Source: an uncultured Acinetobacter sp. (GTDB lineage: Bacteria > Pseudomonadota > Gammaproteobacteria > Pseudomonadales > Moraxellaceae). Taken from it: a stretch of 64,000 nt of DNA. Positions 25,452-33,880 of the stretch are shown here, in pieces. Position 1 is the first letter of the stretch. Each line of letters begins with the position of its first letter. The stretch is from contig NZ_CANLSL010000001.1 in the NCBI RefSeq assembly GCF_947493735.1, forward strand, positions 1-64,000, written 5' to 3'. The translations under genes and the position numbers were made by a program. The notes beneath the pieces are model-generated. The model searched no databases and was not told the origin of the DNA. It saw only the letters and a program-made list of their open reading frames with translations.

Positions 25452-26210
25452 CTAAATCCAACGACTTGCAAAACGTAGTAGCGCATTCGGTGTGACCTGT
25501 TGAATGCCGTACAATATTTTCCACGGTAATGGTGGCACGATGGCTTCGGCTTTTTTTGCATCAATGGCTTGATACATCAGCTTTGCTACATGGTCAGGCT
25601 CTGCGAGTAAAGCCGAGCTTGTTTTAAAATTCCCCAAAATATCAGTCTTTACAAATCCTGGATAAAGTATCGTGACATTAATATTTCGTTTAGTGAGCAT
25701 CGGACGAATCGCATTAAAATAACTTGCTACCGCCGCCTTGCTCGCCGAGTAACTGGCTGCTTTTGGCAAAGCAATAAATGCACTATACGACGACACCACA
25801 GCGATCTGTCCGCCACCGCCTTGATATTGAAAAAGATGCTGTGCCGCATCACTACACGCAATCGCAGAAATCACATTGATATTAAAATTGTGCGCATCAT
25901 TCTCTAGACGATGATCTGCAAGCTTTCGCAGTGTTAGCACACCTGCATTGATCACCACACAATCAATCTGCCCAAGCAAGTCGTGAAATCCCATAAAGAT
26001 CGGCAAAATCTTGTCATGCTCACTGACATCAAGCTGTGCAACCTCAACACGGACATGGTACTGCTCACGAATTTGCTCAGCGATCTGTTCGAGATTTTCT
26101 AGGCGACGTGCCACCAATGCAAGATTGCACCCTTGACTGGCACTATATTTTGCCAACGCCTCACCCAATCCACTCGATGCGCCAGTGATCAGAATATTTC
26201 GCTTTGCCAT
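25452..26210 (-). CDS. Short-chain dehydrogenase/reductase
   Basis: Classical SDR oxidoreductase of 252 residues. The Rossmann motif TGASSGLG (about 9-16) binds the cofactor; R34/R35 after the second strand suggests NADP(H). The NAG motif is in VVINAGVLT, the catalytic serine in VVSSYSAF and the catalytic pair in YSASK. The C-terminal part (LPWKILYGIQQVTPNALLRF) resembles membrane-associated SDRs. Substrate unknown. It is 77 bp upstream of crcB. Confidence 0.85.
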   Translation of the reverse strand: MAKRNILITGASSGLGEALAKYSASQGCNLALVARRLENLEQIAEQIREQYHVRVEVAQLDVSEHDKILPIFMGFHDLLGQIDCVVINAGVLTLRKLADHRLENDAHNFNINVISAIACSDAAQHLFQYQGGGGQIAVVSSYSAFIALPKAASYSASKAAVASYFNAIRPMLTKRNINVTILYPGFVKTDILGNFKTSSALLAEPDHVAKLMYQAIDAKKAEAIVPPLPWKILYGIQQVTPNALLRFASRWI

Positions 26211-26358
26211 ATCGTCTTCTAATATTTTTGATTAAAAAACCTAACATACACCAATTTCTACTGAGATGAAATTGCCGTACAAAGGCAGATTCAAATTGTA
26301 CTTATCACAACATCTTGCTAGGCTAAGCGCAATCCATGCAATTTTTTAGAGATTCAAA

Positions 26359-26715
26359 ATGACAAATACTTTACAGCCAAGATTGGTCAATGATTTATTG
26401 GTACAGCTTGAGGCAGGTACAGCGCAGTTTGCCGATGTGATCAGCTTGATTGATATGCACTATCAACACACCCCAACTGCATTTCAAAATGGTGCACAGC
26501 ACAATAATGCCGAACAAAATCAAGGCAGTGCCAAAGTATTGAGTTTTGCTAAGCTTAATGGTCTGGATCAAACGCAGACTTTGCACTTATTTGCAGAACA
26601 TTATCAGTCGGTTTTGGCGACACCTGAAGGCACTGATCATCAGAATATTCGTCAGTTTATGGCAAATGGTTGGGATGGTGTGAGGTTCGAGGGTGAGGCG
26701 TTGGCGGGGAAATAA
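26359..26715 (+). CDS. HopJ-family protein
   Basis: Protein of 118 residues of the HopJ family, named after a Pseudomonas syringae type III effector but widespread in bacteria without that system. Typical segments are FADVISLIDMHYQHTPTAFQNG and LFAEHYQSVLATPEGTDHQNIR-like text ending in GWDGVRFEG. A cytoplasmic housekeeping or stress role is more likely than secretion here. It marks the left core boundary of the inserted three-gene operon at 26768-28921. Confidence 0.8.
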   Translation: MTNTLQPRLVNDLLVQLEAGTAQFADVISLIDMHYQHTPTAFQNGAQHNNAEQNQGSAKVLSFAKLNGLDQTQTLHLFAEHYQSVLATPEGTDHQNIRQFMANGWDGVRFEGEALAGK

Positions 26716-26767
26716 TGAGATAAATTTTTTTATTTAACGCCTTAAACTTAATCACCTGAAATTGTTG

Positions 26768-27583
26768 TTATATCATATTCAATTCAGGTGGCAAAGGATC
26801 TTCATTTTTATATGATAGCTCATCTAGATTAAATCGTTTGTATTGCTTTAAAGTACCAACAGAAACTTGAAATTCCGTCAATATTTTTACTTCTCCCACA
26901 TCCATTTTGGCGTCAGATAAAGCTTGCTTATATTGATCAATCACAATTTGAATTGTTTTGAAGTCATCTTCAGATAGATCAGGAATAATTAGACCAAGCA
27001 AATCAACAGCATAGTTTTCAGATTGAGTAATCTCGCTATCAGGATAAACTTTTACATAAATCCCTATCAGTTTATCACTTAGTTTGGCAACAGCTTTTCT
27101 ACGCTTTTCTTTTTTCCATGCCAAATCTATCCGTCGATCAAATTCAGTTGGAAAAGCTGGACGTTTATATCTTGCTGCTAACCAATCTACGTAAAAAGAG
27201 AGTTCATTTTGTGAAAAACAAATCTCTGTATTTGGTCCAATACCTTTAGGAAGTAGCTCTTTTGAAATAGCTATTTTTTCATAAGCATTTAGATCTAGAC
27301 ATACCTTAGATAATACAGCGGATTCTAAGTTACAGTGCAACCGCCTAGGATTCTTATTGTAACGAAAACTCCCATCTATCCTTTCGATAGAACGAGCAAT
27401 TGAAAACTCCACGATAGGATCAGCTTGGTTAGCAACATCACAAGACCCTGATGCAACAATTAGCATTATTCGGTCATCATTAACCAAGTTTGATTTCCCC
27501 GCTAATTCCAATAATTGAGCGACATTTTCACGCTTAACGATACTACCTTGTAACCAGCCAAGGCTTTCCATCCAATGTCGCAC
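26768..27583 (-). CDS. Unknown protein, third gene of TIGR04255 operon
   Basis: Protein of 271 residues with no family I can name with confidence. The N-terminal third has a striking motif set: IMLIVASGSCDVAN (about 41-54), then DPIVEFSIARSI and KNPRRLHCNLE (about 77-87), which suggests an enzyme-like site around the SCD and NPRRLH residues. The remainder is helical and charged. Translation probably starts at a GTG (27583) preceded by GAGGT; the ATG twelve bases on is an alternative. It lies 10 bp after the HTH gene. AT-rich, as are its two operon partners. A toxin or effector role is conceivable but inferred only from context. Confidence 0.55.
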   Translation of the reverse strand: MRHWMESLGWLQGSIVKRENVAQLLELAGKSNLVNDDRIMLIVASGSCDVANQADPIVEFSIARSIERIDGSFRYNKNPRRLHCNLESAVLSKVCLDLNAYEKIAISKELLPKGIGPNTEICFSQNELSFYVDWLAARYKRPAFPTEFDRRIDLAWKKEKRRKAVAKLSDKLIGIYVKVYPDSEITQSENYAVDLLGLIIPDLSEDDFKTIQIVIDQYKQALSDAKMDVGEVKILTEFQVSVGTLKQYKRFNLDELSYKNEDPLPPELNMI

Positions 27584-27593
27584 AAATATAACC

Positions 27594-28139
27594 TCAGAAT
27601 AAGCTTACTTCGCCCAATAATTTATGATTTAAACGATTACCTGCAAATAAAATTTGCTCACTATTTAACATAGGTTCACGCAACATATCTTTAATACTTT
27701 TCCCTGCTAATACAGGAGCTTCCAAATCAAAAGCTTCCGTTGAAAAGCCAGCCTCTAACCAGTTTTTAGCAAGCATATACAATTCAAAAATAGCTTGGAC
27801 TTTTTCTTTATTTGGACTCGACTCTTGCTTTTTCCAATTAAATAAAGTTTTACGTCCAACATCAATACGTTGAGCAATATCCTCGTCAGTCATATCAAAA
27901 GCAAATTTAATAAGGTCAAGTTTTTTTTCAATTGAACCCTTTTGATTATTAATAATACCGATGTTTTGCCCGCTTCTTGTTTGTAGTATTAACCACTCAG
28001 GACTAACAGTGAGGCTACCTGTAGAACGATGGTCAGGTTCACACATTATATGTTGGGATATTGCAGAACCTGAAACATCGCTCATTTCTCCGATATTTAA
28101 GGCTGTAAATAGCGTGAATGCTGCATTAAAATCTGTCAT
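27594..28139 (-). CDS. HTH protein, middle gene of TIGR04255 operon
   Basis: Protein of 181 residues. A helix-turn-helix at about 95-125 (FDMTDEDIAQRIDVGRKTLF, then NWKKQESSPNK) is of the Xre or transposase-like type. The C-terminal part (LEAPVLAGKSIKDMLREPML) recalls the toxin-binding end of Xre/MbcA/ParS antitoxins, but this is a weak visual match. The first 90 residues are unrecognised. Its ATG overlaps the stop of the TIGR04255 gene (ATGA), so the two are coupled. It could be an operon regulator or an antitoxin-like partner. Confidence 0.55.
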   Translation of the reverse strand: MTDFNAAFTLFTALNIGEMSDVSGSAISQHIMCEPDHRSTGSLTVSPEWLILQTRSGQNIGIINNQKGSIEKKLDLIKFAFDMTDEDIAQRIDVGRKTLFNWKKQESSPNKEKVQAIFELYMLAKNWLEAGFSTEAFDLEAPVLAGKSIKDMLREPMLNSEQILFAGNRLNHKLLGEVSLF

Positions 28140-28921
28140 TTCCAATGCTCCCTACCTTCAAGTGTAGTAATTTCCCAAAAAGCTTCTCTTGATTTTTCAT
28201 GGAGAAGATTTAATTTTTTTTCAATAAACTGGACATTAAATGGTACATCTTCCTCATTCTCATTAGACTGCCAAAAATGATCAAAATCTAACAGTATACG
28301 ATTACTATGTTTGGGATATTTATTAATAATAATAGGTGGTTCGGACAAATCATGCCATGCTGATAAATTTAAAACACCATATAGACTTCTAATAGCCATT
28401 CTACCCACGTTTGTTTCTAATACAGTTTCGTTTATTCTGTGAGCTTGTTTACCAATATTTTCAATGTATCCAGTGTTACAAACAACAGGTTGTACATAAG
28501 ATTCTATTTGCTCATTCTCCTCTTTACCAATAATCAAATCCGAATAACGCAAACCGATTCGTAACAAAAGAGCAGGTTTAACCTCTTTTTCAATAAAAGA
28601 TAAGGCTTTTTGACAATCATCCCAAAATTGAGGAAAGCGATTATATGAGCTTGTCATAAATGTGATTTTATCTTTATCTAGCATCAGCGCGCTTTTCTTA
28701 TTGCTGGATAAAAATAACCAACCAGTTGAGGCTTTTACTTGTATGCCATTTGGATTAAAAACCATTTCTTGAGTTTGTGTTGTAGAAAAATGAGGAAAGT
28801 CTTGACGCAAATAATCTTGAAATGCAGAAACATAGTTTTCCATTTTCAAAATCGCAGAAAAGCGGAACTCTGCCAAAGTGATCACCAAAGGTTGATTTGT
28901 TAGTTTCTCATATTCAGACAT
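28136..28921 (-). CDS. TIGR04255-family protein, first gene of operon
   Basis: Protein of 261 residues matching the TIGR04255 family in length and layout: an N-terminal NQPLVITLAEFRFSAI strand segment, GIQVKASTGWLFLSSNKKSAL in the middle, LLRIGLRYSDLI, and a C-terminal FDHFWQ plus LNLLHEKSREAFWEIT helix. The family has no assigned function and is found sporadically in genomes. It opens a compact operon with the next two genes, and base composition is clearly more AT-rich than the flanking core genes, indicating horizontal acquisition. Confidence 0.75.
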   Translation of the reverse strand: MSEYEKLTNQPLVITLAEFRFSAILKMENYVSAFQDYLRQDFPHFSTTQTQEMVFNPNGIQVKASTGWLFLSSNKKSALMLDKDKITFMTSSYNRFPQFWDDCQKALSFIEKEVKPALLLRIGLRYSDLIIGKEENEQIESYVQPVVCNTGYIENIGKQAHRINETVLETNVGRMAIRSLYGVLNLSAWHDLSEPPIIINKYPKHSNRILLDFDHFWQSNENEEDVPFNVQFIEKKLNLLHEKSREAFWEITTLEGREHWK

Positions 28922-28999
28922 GACTTATCCATAGGCTTCCCACAACTAATAAGTTATTTTACCCATATAATTACACAAAAAAAAGTACCCTTTGTATTA

Positions 29000-30217
29000 T
29001 TAATTGTATATCAATTGCTCGCCCACCCATCGCCCACTTGCCATACACGCCGTCAGCAGATAACCACCAGTCGGCGCATCCCAGTCGAGCATCTCACCGC
29101 AAGCATAGATCGCACGGCTATTTTTTAGCTTTAAACTTTCATCCAAAGCCTCTTGCTTGATACCACCCGCACAGCTAATCGCCTCCTCGATCGGACGAAA
29201 ACCTTGCACATTGATCACAAGTTGCTTGATGTGTTGTGCCATTTTCACATGATCGTTCCAGTCGGATTTCGCCACAACATCACGCAACAGCGCAATTTTG
29301 GTTTTATCCAAGCCGATGCGTTGCCATAGCGTATTTAAGGACTGCTTTTTGCCGTGTTGTAATTTTTCCAAAAGCTCAGCTTGACTAAACGCAGGAAGCA
29401 AGTCGAGGTAAAGTGTTGCTGAACTACCATTTTTAGATTTGAGCTGTTCACGCAAGGCACGATTACAGCGATAAACCAAACCACCTTCCAGACCATAATG
29501 ACTAATCACCATCTCACCAAACTGTGGAGTATCACCTTCCGCCCATGCACGAATGCGTTTTAACGGTTGTCCAAAACACGCCTGCATAAAGTCTGACCAT
29601 GCCACACAGACACCAACATTACTGGCTTGGAACGGTTCAATCTGCGCATCATCTAACCACGACTGCCAGCGTCCATCGCTACCAAGCTGTGACCATGACA
29701 CTGCCCCACATGCCATCACGATGGCATCGACCGGTTCAATGCGAGTTTGATTATTTTTGAGATCACTGTTTTTCAAGTCAATGACGGTGATTTCACCATC
29801 TTGAATATGACGGACTTGATGGCGATAGTGAAATTTTACCCCTTGATTTTGCAATCGTTTTAACCACGCTCGAAGCAGTGGCGCTGCTTTCATCTCATTG
29901 GGGAAAATCCGCCCCGAACTACCAATATAGGACTCGATGCCTAAGCCCTGCATCCATGCCTGAATATGCTCAGCATGGAACGCTTCAACCATCGGACGAA
30001 GCCACTCGGCATGATCATAACGATCTATAAAATCTCTAAGTGGCTCATTATGGGTAATGTTTAGCCCTGTCTTGCCCGCCATGAGGAATTTACGTGCCGC
30101 CGATGGCTTTTGCTCATAGATGCTGATGTCAAAATCGCCACGCTCTGCCAACACTTCGGCACACGCCAGTCCTGCAGGTCCTGCACCGATGATGGCGACT
30201 TTACGCTTTATTATCAT
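29000..30217 (-). CDS. TIGR03862-family flavoprotein
   Basis: FAD-dependent oxidoreductase-like protein of 405 residues in the HI0933/YhiN group. The dinucleotide-binding motif is IIGAGPAGLACAEVLAERG (about 9-27), followed by the family marker RKFLMAGKTGLNITHNEP (about 42-59), and the C-terminal end has YACGEMLDWDAPTGGYLLT, which closes the FAD site. Function unknown; relatives have been suggested to act on RNA or sulfur metabolism. It overlaps the TrmB-like gene by 17 bases and is therefore its operon partner. Confidence 0.85.
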   Translation of the reverse strand: MIIKRKVAIIGAGPAGLACAEVLAERGDFDISIYEQKPSAARKFLMAGKTGLNITHNEPLRDFIDRYDHAEWLRPMVEAFHAEHIQAWMQGLGIESYIGSSGRIFPNEMKAAPLLRAWLKRLQNQGVKFHYRHQVRHIQDGEITVIDLKNSDLKNNQTRIEPVDAIVMACGAVSWSQLGSDGRWQSWLDDAQIEPFQASNVGVCVAWSDFMQACFGQPLKRIRAWAEGDTPQFGEMVISHYGLEGGLVYRCNRALREQLKSKNGSSATLYLDLLPAFSQAELLEKLQHGKKQSLNTLWQRIGLDKTKIALLRDVVAKSDWNDHVKMAQHIKQLVINVQGFRPIEEAISCAGGIKQEALDESLKLKNSRAIYACGEMLDWDAPTGGYLLTACMASGRWVGEQLIYN

Positions 30218-30878
30218 TGTCTTGCCCTAAGCGTGGCGGTACATTATCGAAGTGTGTTTGATAGCCTTGTGGTTTGGTGATAATGATTTGCTGACACAGC
30301 TCGCCACGTTGTAAATACTTAATTTCAAAGTGCGTTCGGGCAGAATCTTGGGGAATTTTTTGTAGCTCAAAAGGTAATTTCCACACTTGTTCTAATTGCT
30401 CAACCGCTTCAGCAATATAATCTGTAATATTACTCGCCAGTGTGATCGTACCGCCAACCTGTAAGCGTGACAGCAAATATTCAAAAAATGGCATATTCAA
30501 CCAACGCTGTGTTGAGTTATGCGGTTCAGGATTTGGATAAAGCAGGAAAATTTGTTGCAACTGTGCAGGATACAGCGCATGCACCACCCACGGAATCGCA
30601 TCAGCATGAATCGTTGTTAAATTCTCTAAGCCTGCTTCACGCTGTGACTTCTGCATCGCTTGATATTTTTCTGCCGTGCGTTCGACTGCGATCAATTGCA
30701 GATTTGGATGATTCGATGCAAATAGACAAGCATGTTTTCCTTTGCCTGCGCAGATTTCTAGGCAAACTAGATGATTTTCCACCATCTGCTTTTCAATCGG
30801 TTGAAAATTGCGGGGTGCTTTTAAATAGTGTGCTTGAAATGGGCGAATATCAGGATAAGTCATGGATGGCAAATACAT
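30201..30878 (-). CDS. TrmB-like SAM-dependent methyltransferase
   Basis: Protein of 225 residues with a Rossmann methyltransferase core: LEICAGKGKHACLFA (about 40-54) as the SAM loop, AVERTAEKYQAMQ and IFLLYPNPEPHNS (about 110-122) in place of the NFPDPWPK motif of TrmB. It fits the tRNA m7G46 methyltransferase family in order of motifs but departs from it at the tRNA-binding and catalytic loop. It may be a diverged TrmB paralogue with another substrate. No good ribosome binding site; the start at 30878 could also be 30863. Confidence 0.65.
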   Translation of the reverse strand: MYLPSMTYPDIRPFQAHYLKAPRNFQPIEKQMVENHLVCLEICAGKGKHACLFASNHPNLQLIAVERTAEKYQAMQKSQREAGLENLTTIHADAIPWVVHALYPAQLQQIFLLYPNPEPHNSTQRWLNMPFFEYLLSRLQVGGTITLASNITDYIAEAVEQLEQVWKLPFELQKIPQDSARTHFEIKYLQRGELCQQIIITKPQGYQTHFDNVPPRLGQDNDNKA

Positions 30879-30985
30879 TTGAATACGGTTTTAAGACTGC
30901 ATCAGTCTAGCAAGTACGTTACAATTTGTCTGTGCTTTAAAACCTGCTCATTTCTTTTTTTCGTTTAAATTTATCTGTGACAACA

Positions 30986-31198
30986 ATGACTGACCACAAT
31001 ACTTCATCTTCAGTAAATCCAAAATCTTTTCCCTGCCCTCGTTGCGGTGAGGCAAGCCGTTGGCAAGACAACCCGTATCGTCCGTTCTGCTCTGAGCGTT
31101 GCAAAATGGTGGACTTTTCTGGATGGGCAAATGAAGAATACAAAGTCGCTTCTGAAGACAGCCCGTCACGTATCACACCTGAGCACGATCAAGACTGA
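30986..31198 (+). CDS. yacG: Zinc-binding DNA gyrase inhibitor YacG
   Basis: Small protein of 70 residues with a single zinc site: CPRC (about 17-20) and CSERC (about 35-39) flanking NPYRPF, then KMVDFSGWANEEY, the YacG signature. In E. coli YacG binds GyrB and blocks DNA binding by gyrase. The ATG at 30986 is used; a GTG nine bases upstream is also in frame. Elsewhere yacG often sits with coaE and pilD, but here it stands alone. Confidence 0.88.
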   Translation: MTDHNTSSSVNPKSFPCPRCGEASRWQDNPYRPFCSERCKMVDFSGWANEEYKVASEDSPSRITPEHDQD

Positions 31199-31396
31199 CA
31201 GCGTCTTCATTTAAAAAATTCTTTCAAGCCTAAAATGTTACAACGTATTGTTTTTGTCGCCAAATATTGTCAGTAAGTAACAGTTTTTGTATAGTCGTTT
31301 CTCATAAAATGATCAGTTCTGTTTGGTTCCCATCCCAACCATCGTGTAGTCGTGTAAAAGCTATGGGGGATGATTCTACTCATTGATCAAGATTAA

Positions 31397-31434
31397 ATTA
31401 GCATTATGCACAAGCCAAAATAATTAATGCTAAT
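31397..31434. promoter_or_regulatory. Inverted repeat upstream of a secreted-protein gene
   Basis: Perfect ten-bp inverted repeat ATTAGCATTA/TAATGCTAAT (31397-31406 and 31425-31434) with an 18-base spacer, about 60 bp before the gene at 31491. A shorter repeat, TTACAC-AACGGC-GTGTAA, follows at about 31447-31464. Either may be a protein-binding site or an mRNA leader hairpin. Nothing else is seen in the 290-bp gap. Confidence 0.35.
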
Positions 31435-31490
31435 GAAATAAATACCTTACACAACGGCGTGTAAAAAATTTCAAGGTTAGGGGTAAAACG

Positions 31491-31961
31491 ATGCGTCAAT
31501 TCTTATTCGCTATGGGGTTTGCGTTCTTGGCAATGTGTACATCACAGACATACGCAACGACTGTGACGAAACAAAGTCTTGCCAAGCAAGAAGTCATTGA
31601 TACGCAAAAGTTAAAAACGATTTGGCAGGATTATCAAAAAAATATTCAACAAATGAATCAGGAAATTCCAAGCCTACAAGCAGAACAAGATCAACAAAAA
31701 CGCAATGCACGTGTCTACACCTTCAATCGCAACTTAGAGCAATCAAAAGCTTTATTGAAGCATTTGGTTTTATCCAATCAAACCGCAGTGAAGCTACGTC
31801 AAAGTATGACCAACCATGCAACCAAATATCAGAACGTATTTAAACTGGCAACTTTAGACAAGACCACAAACTCTCAGAGAAATACCTTTGAGCGGCTTAA
31901 TGCACAAACAGAAGCAATCTACCAAAATATGCAAAAAACCGCGTCACAACTACCAAATTAA
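31491..31961 (+). CDS. Exported coiled-coil hypothetical protein
   Basis: Unrecognised protein of 156 residues. Residues 1-23 (MRQFLFAMGFAFLAMCTSQTY, cleavage near YAT) form a Sec signal peptide, so it is probably periplasmic. The mature part is glutamine- and asparagine-rich, almost wholly helical and probably coiled-coil (about 30-110). No catalytic motif. The upstream region holds inverted repeats and suggests specific regulation. Confidence 0.65.
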   Translation: MRQFLFAMGFAFLAMCTSQTYATTVTKQSLAKQEVIDTQKLKTIWQDYQKNIQQMNQEIPSLQAEQDQQKRNARVYTFNRNLEQSKALLKHLVLSNQTAVKLRQSMTNHATKYQNVFKLATLDKTTNSQRNTFERLNAQTEAIYQNMQKTASQLPN

Positions 31962-31990
31962 TATGTGAACAATGCGACTGAAATAAAAAG

Positions 31991-32635
31991 TTAGCCTGCT
32001 TTACTCGATACAAATGGGTTAAATTGTTTTTCATGTCCGACACTACTGGTGGGACCATGCCCACAGATAAATTGCGTGTCATCAGGTAGCGTATAGACTT
32101 GCGTTTTGATTGATTCAATCAAAGTATCAAAGTCACCTTTTGGAAAATCAGTACGTCCGATCGAACCTTTAAAGATCACATCCCCAGTCCATAGAATATT
32201 CATCTCAGCGCAGTAAAACATCACATGACCTGGGGTATGCCCTGGCGCAAAGCGCACTTCAAAAGTGTATTTCCCCAAAGTCAATGTATCACCACCTTCT
32301 AGCCATTGATCAACAACGACTTTCTCAGCAACAGGAAAGCCATACTGACGACAAATATCTTGTAGCGCATCAATCCAAAATTGATCTTCACGATGCGGAC
32401 CAATCACAGGCACTTCATAGACTTTTGCCAACTCACCGACCGCCCCGATATGATCAACATGCCCATGTGTGTTCCATAACGCTTTGACTGTGACACCGAG
32501 CGTTTCGACCGCTTGCTGAAGTTTTTCCGCTTCACCACCTGCGTCAATCAACACCGCTTCCATACTTTCATCATCCCATACGATGCTACAGTTTTGCTGA
32601 AATGCGGTCACAGGAATAATTTGGCAACGTAACAT
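31991..32635 (-). CDS. Glyoxalase II-like metallo-hydrolase
   Basis: Metallo-beta-lactamase-fold hydrolase of 214 residues, YcbL/GloB-like. The binuclear metal motif is THGHVDHIGAV (H-x-H-x-D-H, about 55-65), with later ligands in APGHTPGHV, WTGDVIFKGSIGRTDF and the terminal CGHGP. Short glyoxalase II relatives of this size hydrolyse thioesters such as S-lactoylglutathione. The ATG at 32635 has AGAGG six bases upstream, which decides the start. It follows hemH by 61 bp on the same strand. Confidence 0.85.
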   Translation of the reverse strand: MLRCQIIPVTAFQQNCSIVWDDESMEAVLIDAGGEAEKLQQAVETLGVTVKALWNTHGHVDHIGAVGELAKVYEVPVIGPHREDQFWIDALQDICRQYGFPVAEKVVVDQWLEGGDTLTLGKYTFEVRFAPGHTPGHVMFYCAEMNILWTGDVIFKGSIGRTDFPKGDFDTLIESIKTQVYTLPDDTQFICGHGPTSSVGHEKQFNPFVSSKAG

Positions 32636-32696
32636 AAACAACCTCTGGTCAATCAATCGGTGATTTTTTGAAAACTTTAAACTATGAGCCTAAAAC

Positions 32697-33719
32697 TTAG
32701 GATAGCAATTGCTCACGACTGGCATTCAACTGTGCCTGAATCAGCATTGTAAATACAGCAATATGATCATCTCGAACATTTAAGGCAGGAATATAAGCAT
32801 AGCTTTGCCCACCGCTCTCGATAAAGATATCACGATTTTCCACTTCCAGCTCTTCAAGCGTTTCTAAGCAATCCGCTGAAAATGCAGGACTCATCACTTG
32901 TACAGATTTCACACCTTGACTCGCCCATTCTTTTAACAGCTCACTGGTATAAGGCTTGACCCACTCTTGCTTGCCAAAACGAGATTGAAAGCTAATCGCC
33001 CATTGATCATTTGATAATCCTAACTGCTCAGCAACTAAGCGAGCTGTTTCACGACAACGATCGGCGTAAGGATCGCCTTTATCCGCATAAGGCTGTGGAA
33101 TCCCATGAAAAGACATCAGTAATTTGTCTACTTGACCATGTTCGGTTTGAAAATCTCGTACGCTCTGCGCAAGCGACTGAATATAATCAGGATGTTGATA
33201 ATAGTCCCGAATAATGGAAAGTGCAGGTAAATTGCGTTGCTTTAATACCCATTGACTCAGTGCATCATACAGTGGCGCACTTGAGGTTGCGGAATATTGC
33301 GGAAATAATGGCAACAAAATAATTTGATCAGACGCATCATCACCAAGCTGATCTAACACCTTATGAATGTTGGGCTGACCGTAGGTCATCGCAGGAATGA
33401 CTTGTAATTTTAAGTCAGGATTTTGTAATAATAATCTTTGCTCAACCAATCTGACTTGTTCATTCAAAATTTTACGCATCGGCGAGTCATCTTGCCAAAT
33501 ACTGGCATAGTTTTTCGCCACAGCTTTCGGTCGAAACGGTAAAACAAAGAGATTGAGAATAATCTGCCACAGCAATTTGGGAATCTCGATTACCCGCTGA
33601 TCAGAAAGAAACTGCCGAAGAAAGGCACGTACCGCTTGTGGCGTCGGTGCATCAGGTGTGCCGAGATTCGCCATAATAATCACGATGCGTGGCTGAGCTG
33701 ATTTCATAGCTAATTTCAT
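32697..33719 (-). CDS. hemH: Ferrochelatase
   Basis: Enzyme of 340 residues that inserts ferrous iron into protoporphyrin IX, the last step of heme synthesis. Family motifs: [31 protein letters not shown], the metal-site histidine in [33 protein letters not shown] and the conserved [15 protein letters not shown] near the C-terminus. Start at 33719, with a second ATG 12 bases on. hemW, another heme-pathway gene, also lies in this window but far away. Confidence 0.96.
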   Translation of the reverse strand: MKLAMKSAQPRIVIIMANLGTPDAPTPQAVRAFLRQFLSDQRVIEIPKLLWQIILNLFVLPFRPKAVAKNYASIWQDDSPMRKILNEQVRLVEQRLLLQNPDLKLQVIPAMTYGQPNIHKVLDQLGDDASDQIILLPLFPQYSATSSAPLYDALSQWVLKQRNLPALSIIRDYYQHPDYIQSLAQSVRDFQTEHGQVDKLLMSFHGIPQPYADKGDPYADRCRETARLVAEQLGLSNDQWAISFQSRFGKQEWVKPYTSELLKEWASQGVKSVQVMSPAFSADCLETLEELEVENRDIFIESGGQSYAYIPALNVRDDHIAVFTMLIQAQLNASREQLLS

Positions 33720-33880
33720 AAAAGCAATTGCACAAAAAGTTTAAAACTATATTAATTCAATTAACTAAAAATTTCAGCAGATAGACTTACGCTAATTTCT
33801 ATCATCGAAATAGAAAAAATAAATCAACACAAACGCTTACATCAAAATGGATACTGTCGATTAGCGTTGACGGCTTATTT

